From Eubacterium sp. (GTDB lineage: Bacteria; Bacillota; Clostridia; Oscillospirales; Acutalibacteraceae): DNA of 5,350 nt. The DNA is taken from contig JAIDLO010000160.1 of assembly GCA_029050995.1 (NCBI GenBank), positions 1 to 5,350 of the forward strand. Direction: 5' to 3'. Under the pieces are notes generated by a model that did no database searches, was not told the origin of the DNA, and saw only the letters and a list, made by a program, of their open reading frames with translations. Both the position numbers and the translations under genes were made by a program. Shown one piece after another: positions 1-5,350 of the stretch (position 1 is its first letter; each line of letters begins with the position of its first letter).

Positions 1-736
1 GTACATCATCGCCCTGATCCTCGCCGATTTCAAGGAAAAGCATTCCGTTATCCTTCAGCTTACTGTTCCATTTTTCAGCGATCACACGATAAAAATCAAG
101 ACCGTCCTCTCCCCCGTCAAGCGCCATAGTCGGCTCGTGCTGAACCTCACTCTGAAGCGTATCTATATCACTGCTTTTTATATACGGAGGATTTGAAACG
201 ATAATATCAACATCCTCTATATCAAACGGAATATTGATATCCGCATTTATTACTTTAACATTGGAAACATTTTCTGCGTTTTTCAGTAGATAAAAAAGCG
301 CTTCCCTGCTTTTTTCAATACAATAAACTGTAGAACGCGGTACTGCCTTTGCAACGCTTATACCGATACAGCCGCTGCCCGAACACAAATCTGCAACAAC
401 AGCGCTTTCAAGCTTTTTTGCATGATTTATAACAAGCTCTGTTAATTCCTCTGTTTCGGGGCGGGGAATCAGTACACCCTTGCCAACATAGAATTCACTA
501 TCATAAAAATCCCATTTGCCGATAACATATTGAAGCGGTTCTCCGCTTTTAATCTGCCAAAGCAGATCGGCAAATTTTTTCATAATAATCAAATCTTCAT
601 TTTTATGAATTTCATATTCATTATTTTTAATACCTGCACAATGACAGCAAAGACAAAGAGATTTAAAATCAGCCTCATCAACGCCGTTTGCAGATAAAAA
701 ATATACGCCGTAATTATATGCTTCCGATAAAATCAC
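1..736 (-). CDS. prmC: Peptide chain release factor N5-glutamine methyltransferase PrmC (HemK family), 3' end cut by window edge
   Basis: PrmC methylates the glutamine of the GGQ motif in release factors RF1 and RF2 using S-adenosylmethionine, in the cytoplasm. The window holds 245 codons from a GTG start; family members run to about 280 residues, so roughly 35-40 C-terminal residues lie beyond position 1. Visible signatures are the N-terminal helical domain (about 1-75) ending in GEPLQYVIG (65-73), the IPRPETEEL segment (90-98), the SAM-binding DLCSGSGCIGIS loop (116-127), the catalytic NPPY motif (182-185) that holds the substrate glutamine, and ALDGGEDGLDFY (205-216). GTG at 736-734 is the first usable start, because an in-frame TGA lies three codons upstream. 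The start overlaps the DUF1385 stop as GTGA, which suggests translational coupling. A GGAGG lies 13 nt upstream, a rather long spacing. The family call is firm. prfA often follows prmC in Firmicutes but would lie outside the window. Confidence 0.96.
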   Translation of the reverse strand, partial: MILSEAYNYGVYFLSANGVDEADFKSLCLCCHCAGIKNNEYEIHKNEDLIIMKKFADLLWQIKSGEPLQYVIGKWDFYDSEFYVGKGVLIPRPETEELTELVINHAKKLESAVVADLCSGSGCIGISVAKAVPRSTVYCIEKSREALFYLLKNAENVSNVKVINADINIPFDIEDVDIIVSNPPYIKSSDIDTLQSEVQHEPTMALDGGEDGLDFYRVIAEKWNSKLKDNGMLFLEIGEDQGDDV

Positions 737-1704
737 TTTATTTCATCATCCTCCGGATTATCTGTTATAACAGCCTTTAAGGCTTCAATTCCAACCTCAA
801 TAATATCATCCGTCGGCTCTTTTGTTGTTAATCTTTGCATCCAAAGACCGGGGGCAGAAACAATTTTAACAAAAAGATTATCATGCCTTCCTGCATATTT
901 TATAAACTCATAACCAAGCCCCATAATAAGCGGAAGAAAAGCAAGCCTTAATAATACCCACAAAACTCTGATTTCAGCAATCTGGGGGAATATTTTAGCA
1001 ACAACAGTATAAACAATTATACTGAAAATCAAAATAACAAAAATAAAGGATGTGCCGCATCTTGGATGAAAACGGCTGCATTTTTTAACATTTTCTACTG
1101 TTAATTCCTCGCCGAGCTCATAACAGGTTATGGATTTATGCTCGGCACCATGATACATAAAGGTACGCTTTATATCTTTCATTTGGCTTACAAGCGCAAT
1201 GTAAATTACGAAAATGATAATCTTAAGAATGCCCTCTATAAGTCCGCGATAATCTGTTATTGCATTACCTGTCCATTCATTTACCTTACTGAAAAACAGA
1301 ACAGGAAAATACATAAACAAAAGAAAAGCAAGAACAACACCAAGAACAGAAGCAATTCCCGTAATAAAGCCCATAAGCTTATCGCCGAATTTATCAAGAA
1401 TCCATTTTTCAAATTTAGACGGATTTTCTTCCTCAAAATCTTCCATACCCGAAACCTCGGCGGAATACATAAGCGTTTTATAGCCGATTTTCATAGATTC
1501 AATAAAATTGACAACGCCTCTTATAACAGGAAAGCCAAAAAACTTGAATTTATCTTTTATATGCTTAACAGTATGATATTCAACAATAATCTCTTTATCG
1601 GGATTTCTGACAGCAGTTGCCATACCCTTTGGTCCCTGCATCATTACACCCTCGATCAGAGCCTGCCCGCCGACAGAGGTTTTGTGCATTTTCTTTTCTT
1701 CCAT
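733..1704 (-). CDS. DUF1385 (COG3872, YqhQ-like) polytopic membrane protein
   Basis: This conserved Firmicutes membrane family has no established biochemical function; databases often label it a predicted metal-dependent enzyme. The 323 residues match the usual family length. Hallmarks are the N-terminal VGGQALIEGVMM (11-22) followed by QGP, the YHGAEHKSITCYE segment (184-196), the SRFHPRCGTSF segment (210-220) and a C-terminal APGLWMQRLTT (294-304). His185, His189, His213 and Cys216 are the obvious candidates for metal binding; that role is inferred. Hydrophobic segments lie near 111-138 (possibly a hairpin), 161-183, 219-238 and 246-265. The HGAEHK and HPRCGTSF motifs sit in the loop between the second and third segments, probably on one membrane face. 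The start is uncertain: ATG at 1704 lies 6 nt after the kinase stop with AAAGG about 12 nt upstream, while Met6 at 1689 has a GGAAG about 8 nt upstream and is closer to the conserved block. The stop overlaps the prmC start by 4 nt. This gene commonly sits next to prmC in clostridia. Confidence 0.93.
   Translation of the reverse strand: MEEKKMHKTSVGGQALIEGVMMQGPKGMATAVRNPDKEIIVEYHTVKHIKDKFKFFGFPVIRGVVNFIESMKIGYKTLMYSAEVSGMEDFEEENPSKFEKWILDKFGDKLMGFITGIASVLGVVLAFLLFMYFPVLFFSKVNEWTGNAITDYRGLIEGILKIIIFVIYIALVSQMKDIKRTFMYHGAEHKSITCYELGEELTVENVKKCSRFHPRCGTSFIFVILIFSIIVYTVVAKIFPQIAEIRVLWVLLRLAFLPLIMGLGYEFIKYAGRHDNLFVKIVSAPGLWMQRLTTKEPTDDIIEVGIEALKAVITDNPEDDEIK
750..754 (-). promoter_or_regulatory. 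Likely ribosome binding site of prmC, inside the DUF1385 3' end
   Basis: GGAGG on the minus strand lies in the last codons of the DUF1385 gene, 13 nt before the prmC GTG start at 736. The spacing is longer than the usual 5-10 nt, so initiation may depend partly on ribosomes terminating at the overlapping TGA (GTGA junction). No other in-frame start is available upstream. Confidence 0.5.
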
Positions 1705-1710
1705 TATTTA

Positions 1711-3249
1711 TTATCGCCTTTCAGTGTTTAGAGTAATATCCTCATCAGTAACCTCATCAATTTTCGGTTCGGACATATCAATTTCCTGCTTTGAAGGAGC
1801 ACTGTCTACAGGAAGATAAATCGTTACAAGCGTGCCTACATTTTCTTCACTGTCTATCTCCAGCTTACCATTATGGAGATTTATGATTTCATTTGTAACG
1901 GCAAGACCGATACCTGAGCCCCTTACGGAAACATTTGCTTTATAGAATTTTTCCATAACATGCGGTAAATCTTCTTTTGAAATTCCGCAGCCCTGGTCTG
2001 CAATAGAAACCTTAATTGCATTCTTTCCGTTAAACTCAGAAAACTCTGCTTTAACAAAAATTTTTGTATTCATTTTTGAATACTTAAGCGCATTATCAAG
2101 AATGTTCATAAACACCTGCTTTAATCTGTTTGCGTCTGCATTTGCAGGTGCAGGGAAATCGGGGATACTGTATCGAACCTCAATTCCCTCTCGCATAGCT
2201 CTTTCTCTGAATGTGAAAACAGTTTCATCAAGCTCGGCAAATATATCTGTTTTCATTAATCTCAAGGTCATTCTGCCGCTCTGAAGTCGGCTGAAATCAA
2301 GAAGCTCCTCAACGAAGCCCTCTAATCTGCCCGCTTCATTAACAATAACCTGGAGTCCTTTATTTGTAACCTCGTCTCTTTCACGATCCAAGCCGAAAAG
2401 AAGCGTTTCGCCCCAGCCTTTAATTGAAGTAAGCGGTGTTCTTAATTCATGAGAAATCGTTGAAATAAAATCATTTTTCATTTTATCAGCAGTTGCAATA
2501 TCAGAAGCCATTGAATTGATAGAATCTGACAATCTACCGATTTCATCATCATATTTCTTTTCAATTCTGACATCCAGATTACCGCCTGCAATCTCTTTTG
2601 TTTTGATTGTAATCTCGTTTAAAGGAATTACAATTGAGCTGATAAAGAAAAGATTGGACGCTGCAATAGCAATAAAGATTAAAACGATAACAAGAAAAAC
2701 AACGAAAAGAATAATAAACAATTGCCTGTCTATCTCTTCAACAGAGGTCATTACACGAACAGCGCCGACATTTTTTCCGTTTGAATCGGTTATAACACGG
2801 CTTACAGCCATAATTTTTTCTTTGCTGTTATCCTTGCCGACATATCTGCTTATGCCCTCTTTATTGGACATAGCTTCCGTATAATCCGGCATTTCAATTT
2901 CGCCTTCTGTAAAGCCATTTGATGATGCAATAACCTTGCCGTCATTATCAATAATCCAAACGGTTGTTTTATCTTTATACGAATAGCTGTCTATAAACTT
3001 TGCAGCTGATGTTTCAAGCGATGTTCCGGAATCAAGATTTGTTGAAAAATAGCTTACTGCCGCAGTTGAAGCACCGCTGTTCAATATACTTTCAACAGAA
3101 TTATAATAATATGTTTTTATACTGAAAACAGCAATGATGAACACAATCAAAAGTACAGCAAGAATAACGCTAACTATATTTGTAAGCCAGCGTTTTGTTA
3201 TACCCTCAAATCTGAGCGTTTTCAATTCTTTAAATAATTTTAAATTCAT
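1711..3249 (-). CDS. Two-transmembrane sensor histidine kinase (sensor domain-HAMP-HisKA-HATPase_c)
   Basis: This is the membrane sensor kinase of a two-component system, 512 residues, partnered with the response regulator immediately upstream. Domains in order: a short basic cytoplasmic N-terminus (1-20), transmembrane helix 1 (about 21-44), an extracytoplasmic domain of about 130 residues (45-176), transmembrane helix 2 (about 177-203), HAMP linker (about 204-256, with P209 and the DEIG at 235-238), HisKA with SHELRTP (266-272; phosphoacceptor His267), and HATPase_c with N box N382-N386, DQGCG (418-422), the F box near F435, GSGIGLA (444-450) and VGT (471-473). All catalytic boxes look intact. 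The sensor domain contains VWIIDNDGKVIASS (97-110), which resembles a PAS-like/Cache strand-turn-strand; the ligand is unknown. Residues 483-512 form an acidic, probably disordered tail. ATG at 3249 follows the regulator stop by 23 nt; an in-frame TAG just upstream excludes an earlier ATG, and no strong Shine-Dalgarno is visible. Confidence 0.96.
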   Translation of the reverse strand: MNLKLFKELKTLRFEGITKRWLTNIVSVILAVLLIVFIIAVFSIKTYYYNSVESILNSGASTAAVSYFSTNLDSGTSLETSAAKFIDSYSYKDKTTVWIIDNDGKVIASSNGFTEGEIEMPDYTEAMSNKEGISRYVGKDNSKEKIMAVSRVITDSNGKNVGAVRVMTSVEEIDRQLFIILFVVFLVIVLIFIAIAASNLFFISSIVIPLNEITIKTKEIAGGNLDVRIEKKYDDEIGRLSDSINSMASDIATADKMKNDFISTISHELRTPLTSIKGWGETLLFGLDRERDEVTNKGLQVIVNEAGRLEGFVEELLDFSRLQSGRMTLRLMKTDIFAELDETVFTFRERAMREGIEVRYSIPDFPAPANADANRLKQVFMNILDNALKYSKMNTKIFVKAEFSEFNGKNAIKVSIADQGCGISKEDLPHVMEKFYKANVSVRGSGIGLAVTNEIINLHNGKLEIDSEENVGTLVTIYLPVDSAPSKQEIDMSEPKIDEVTDEDITLNTERR

Positions 3250-3272
3250 ATTGCTAATCTACCGTATACAAC

Positions 3273-3986
3273 TTATTTAACATCTGTTACCCATTTATAA
3301 CCAAGGCCCCAGATTGTTATAAGCCTTGTTGGACTGGACGGATTATCCTCAACCTTCATACGAAGTCTGCGGATATTTACATCGACAATTTTTTCATCGC
3401 CGTAATAATTATTGCCCCAGACTGTTTTAAGAATATCTGTTCTGCTTAAAGCGGCATTTGGATTTTTCAGGAAATATTCAATAATCTGAAATTCTACCTG
3501 TGTTAATTCAATAAGATTGCCGGATTTTGAAAGGGTGCGGTTTCTGAGATTAAGCTCAAATTCATCAAGGCGGATTGTTTCCCCTGTTGTGTCGTTCTTT
3601 CTGAAGCCCCTTGTCATCTCTACTCGTCTGTAAACAGCATCTACTCTTGCCATAAGCTCACTTGGAGAAAACGGCTTCGTTACATAATCATCTGCTCCTA
3701 CAAGCAAGCCTGTAACCTTGTCCATCTCCTGCGTTCTTGCTGAAAGCATAATAATGCCTAAGTCGGAAGAACGCTGGCGAAGCTCTTTGCAAACAGTAAG
3801 TCCATCCACTTCAGGCATCATAATATCAAGAATGGCAACATCAAAATCGCCGCCCTCTTTCTGAAAGATATCAAGTGCAACAGCACCATTTTCAGCCTGC
3901 ATAACATCATATCCACTGCGGGTTAAATTAATAACAATAAACTCGCGGATAGATTCTTCATCTTCAGCAACAAGTACCTTTTTCAT
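3273..3986 (-). CDS. OmpR/PhoB-family response regulator (receiver plus winged-helix DNA-binding domain)
   Basis: This is the cytoplasmic transcription factor of the two-component system, activated by phosphoryl transfer from the adjacent kinase. Numbering here counts from the upstream in-frame ATG at 3992. The receiver domain (about 3-122) has the acidic pocket E10/D11, phosphoacceptor D56 in ILDIMMP, S84 in MLSAR, Y103 and K106 in the YVTKPF stretch. The DNA-binding domain (about 138-237) has LTQVEFQIIEYFL (163-175), the recognition-helix region VDVNIRRLRMKV (203-214) and the C-terminal hairpin IWGLGYKW (227-234), all typical of OmpR/PhoB proteins. Everything needed for activity is present. 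I prefer the ATG at 3986 (giving MKKVLVAEDE, 237 residues) because AAGGAG lies 7 nt upstream of it, against only 1 nt for the ATG at 3992. The latter would overlap the lipoprotein stop as ATGA. Target genes cannot be deduced. Confidence 0.96.
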   Translation of the reverse strand: MKKVLVAEDEESIREFIVINLTRSGYDVMQAENGAVALDIFQKEGGDFDVAILDIMMPEVDGLTVCKELRQRSSDLGIIMLSARTQEMDKVTGLLVGADDYVTKPFSPSELMARVDAVYRRVEMTRGFRKNDTTGETIRLDEFELNLRNRTLSKSGNLIELTQVEFQIIEYFLKNPNAALSRTDILKTVWGNNYYGDEKIVDVNIRRLRMKVEDNPSSPTRLITIWGLGYKWVTDVK

Positions 3987-3988
3987 AT

Positions 3989-5299
3989 TCATTCTCCTTC
4001 ATATGATTTTATCATTGATTTCAAATCATCTATTGAAAATTTTATATCTGAATCATTGCTGCAAGCAGCAAGATAAATATAACCTGAATTATTCATTATT
4101 TCTGCATAATCGGAATACTGTTCTTCATTGTCTTCATAAAGCGATTTAAGAAGCGCAACAATTATAAAAGATTCTTTTTTGTGCTTATCACGAATCGTTA
4201 AAGAACTGTTTTCTGCATCATAAGATATTTTTATATCATCAAAATATTTATCGGGAATAACAATCTGATAATTGTCTTTTTCAACTGCAACAGAATAGCA
4301 CAAATGCTTTAATATGCTATTGCTGTAATAGTTCCAATCAACAGCTTCCACTTGAGACGGAACACCTTTTTTATCAGCATTCATCGGAATTCCAATATGG
4401 TCTTTTCCCTTTATATACTGAGAACTCAGTTTAAGCCTTCGTGTTGTTTCCTTTGTTATTCCGGTTGAATAGCTGTAAAACGGCGAAATAATGGTGTCAT
4501 AATAATCAGACCACATAACGATTTCCGTCAGCATCTGAGAGCCGTTGGATTTAATTGCATCTGCATAAACATATGCTTTGCCGTCTTTAACCTGGGAAAC
4601 AATATTTTTATAGGAGCTGATGTGTCCATCCAGCTTTGTACTGCCAAGGGATTTAGGCGTTTTATTCTTAAACGAATAGAGAACAGCTTTTGCAGAGATA
4701 GAATCGCCGCTGTCTACAGTAAAGACCAAAAGCTCGTCCAATCCGTTTCCATTCACATCAGCTGCTATATAATCATTCATAATCATCGGCTTGCCTATTC
4801 TGTAAAGAGAAATGCCGTTTTCATTATCATTTCCGTAAACCGAAAGGTAATGGCTTGAGGATGTGCTGAATGCATCCCAAAGAACAATAAATTCGAGCGT
4901 ACCGTCTCCATTCAAATCTTTGAAATCTATAGAATAAATGTTAGAGCCTTCGCCCTCAATATTGCAGACAACCTTCCACTCCGATTTCGATTTATCAATC
5001 ACAGCCATATTCACTGTATCGGGATTTGAGGACGGCTCATAAAAGGTTATAACTTCCTCTTCTCCGTCTTTATCAACATCAAAAAAGATATAAGAGGTTT
5101 TGAATTTTCCGCCGACAGGCGTTTTCAAAGAATAGCCGTTTTTAACATAACTATCAATTGCTTTCTGAACATTTTCATTATCCCCGGACGGAGAAATCGG
5201 ATAAATCAATTCCTCAGCCGTTGAAAACAATCTCAAGGAGCAGCCGCTTAAAAGCAATGCCAATATCAGTACCGGCACCAAAGCCTTTAAAAATTTCAC
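3989..5299 (-). CDS. Secreted lipoprotein with FG-GAP/VCBS-like repeats, co-operonic with the two-component system
   Basis: The product is a 436-residue exported, lipid-anchored protein. The start is GTG at 5299, supported by a strong Shine-Dalgarno 5 nt upstream. Residues 1-19 form a type II signal peptide with lipobox LSGC (17-20); Cys20 would be the lipidated first residue. The N-terminal half has three matching motifs, hydrophobic strand then an Asp/Asn-Gly loop then strand: DVDKDGEEEV (74-83), DLNGDGTLEF (128-137) and DVNGNGLDEL (181-190), spaced 54 and 53 residues apart. This pattern is typical of calcium-loop blades of FG-GAP/VCBS beta-propellers. A degenerate fourth copy may sit near 247-262. 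The C-terminal part (about 285-436) is not one I recognise; it contains IVIPDKYFDDIKISYD (346-361) and looks like mixed alpha/beta. The gene leads the operon and ends 2 nt before the preferred regulator start. A role as an extracytoplasmic accessory or sensor for the kinase is inferred from position only; alternatives are a regulated target or a cell-wall binding protein. Confidence 0.9.
   Translation of the reverse strand: MKFLKALVPVLILALLLSGCSLRLFSTAEELIYPISPSGDNENVQKAIDSYVKNGYSLKTPVGGKFKTSYIFFDVDKDGEEEVITFYEPSSNPDTVNMAVIDKSKSEWKVVCNIEGEGSNIYSIDFKDLNGDGTLEFIVLWDAFSTSSSHYLSVYGNDNENGISLYRIGKPMIMNDYIAADVNGNGLDELLVFTVDSGDSISAKAVLYSFKNKTPKSLGSTKLDGHISSYKNIVSQVKDGKAYVYADAIKSNGSQMLTEIVMWSDYYDTIISPFYSYSTGITKETTRRLKLSSQYIKGKDHIGIPMNADKKGVPSQVEAVDWNYYSNSILKHLCYSVAVEKDNYQIVIPDKYFDDIKISYDAENSSLTIRDKHKKESFIIVALLKSLYEDNEEQYSDYAEIMNNSGYIYLAACSNDSDIKFSIDDLKSMIKSYEGE
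3994..3999 (-). promoter_or_regulatory. Ribosome binding site of the response regulator, inside the lipoprotein 3' end
   Basis: AAGGAG on the minus strand falls within the last codons of the lipoprotein gene (Glu-Gly-Glu-stop). It is 7 nt from the ATG at 3986 but only 1 nt from the in-frame ATG at 3992. This decides the preferred start of the regulator and makes coupled translation with the lipoprotein likely. Confidence 0.75.
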
Positions 5300-5304
5300 A
5301 CTTA

Positions 5305-5312
5305 CTCCCCTT
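5305..5312 (-). promoter_or_regulatory. Ribosome binding site of the lipoprotein gene
   Basis: Read on the minus strand the bases are AAGGGGAG, followed by a 5-nt spacer (TAAGT) and the GTG start at 5299. This is a strong Shine-Dalgarno match at suitable spacing. It supports the GTG as the true start, which is also the only start that includes the full signal peptide. Confidence 0.8.
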
Positions 5313-5338
5313 TCAGTTAAAATTAAAAATTAATATAA

Positions 5339-5344
5339 ATTATA
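5339..5344 (-). promoter_or_regulatory. Possible -10 promoter element (TATAAT) upstream of the lipoprotein gene
   Basis: A perfect TATAAT reads on the minus strand about 40 nt before the lipoprotein start codon, inside a very AT-rich stretch (5314-5350). The -35 hexamer expected about 17 bases further upstream would lie beyond the window, so it cannot be checked. In such AT-rich DNA a chance match is likely, and TATATT nearby is a rival. The position fits transcription of the whole cluster from here. Confidence 0.35.
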
Positions 5345-5350
5345 TAATTA

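Noticed and set aside
738..749. A tiny ATG-ATG-AAA-TAA frame right after the GGAGG before prmC
   Set aside because: The spacing puts the ATG directly against GGAGG, too close for efficient initiation, and the frame has only three codons; it is part of the DUF1385 coding sequence.
1138..1731. A 197-codon open frame on the plus strand opposite DUF1385
   Set aside because: It lies antisense to a gene with firm family motifs, its product is Lys/Asn-rich without recognisable domains, and it has no supporting upstream site or neighbour on that strand.
2102..2884. Two short plus-strand open frames (2102-2284 and 2516-2884) opposite the kinase gene
   Set aside because: Both are mirror frames of well-supported kinase domains, with low-complexity products and no family features.
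3250..3272. Possible terminator or regulatory hairpin between the regulator and the kinase
   Set aside because: Only a 6-base palindrome (GTATAC) is present, with no stable stem and no T-run.
4622..4858. A 78-codon plus-strand open frame opposite the lipoprotein gene
   Set aside because: It mirrors the repeat region of the lipoprotein; no motif, operon context or start signal supports it.
1..5350. Search for tRNA, rRNA, CRISPR arrays, insertion sequences, riboswitches and DNA-level repeats
   Set aside because: Nothing convincing was seen by eye. The window is almost fully covered by five coding regions and the only noncoding stretch above 25 bases is the 51-base AT-rich leader at the right edge.

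Overview
The window holds one tightly packed minus-strand gene cluster. In transcription order (right to left) it is: a lipoprotein with FG-GAP/VCBS-like repeats (5299-3989), an OmpR-family response regulator (3986-3273), a two-transmembrane sensor histidine kinase (3249-1711), a DUF1385/COG3872 (YqhQ-like) membrane protein (1704-733), and the release-factor glutamine methyltransferase PrmC (736-1, cut by the window edge). Gaps between genes are 2, 23, 6 and -4 nt, and I see no terminator between them. The simplest reading is a single operon whose promoter lies at or just beyond the right edge of the window.

The organism is most likely a low-GC Firmicute of class Clostridia. The DNA is AT-rich, Shine-Dalgarno sequences are strong and purine-rich, the DUF1385-prmC pairing is familiar from clostridial genomes, and the lipoprotein plus OmpR-type two-component pair suits a Gram-positive envelope. 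A gut-type member of the Oscillospiraceae/Ruminococcaceae is a plausible guess from codon and protein style, but nothing here fixes genus or species.

Region by region: 5300-5350 is an AT-rich leader with a good ribosome binding site and a consensus -10-like hexamer. 3989-5299 encodes a secreted, lipid-anchored protein with three acidic Asp/Asn-Gly loops spaced about 53 residues apart. 1711-3986 encodes the response regulator and kinase, with all phosphotransfer residues intact. 1-1704 holds the two housekeeping-type genes. No stretch longer than 60 bases lacks a gene, and I see no RNA gene, mobile element, CRISPR array or pseudogene.

As a working model, the lipoprotein acts outside the membrane together with, or as an accessory to, the kinase's roughly 130-residue extracytoplasmic sensor domain. 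The kinase phosphorylates the response regulator, which binds DNA through its winged helix. The signal and regulon cannot be read from the sequence. The least explained parts are the lipoprotein's role in signalling, its unassigned C-terminal 150 residues, and the co-transcription of this signalling module with DUF1385 and prmC.
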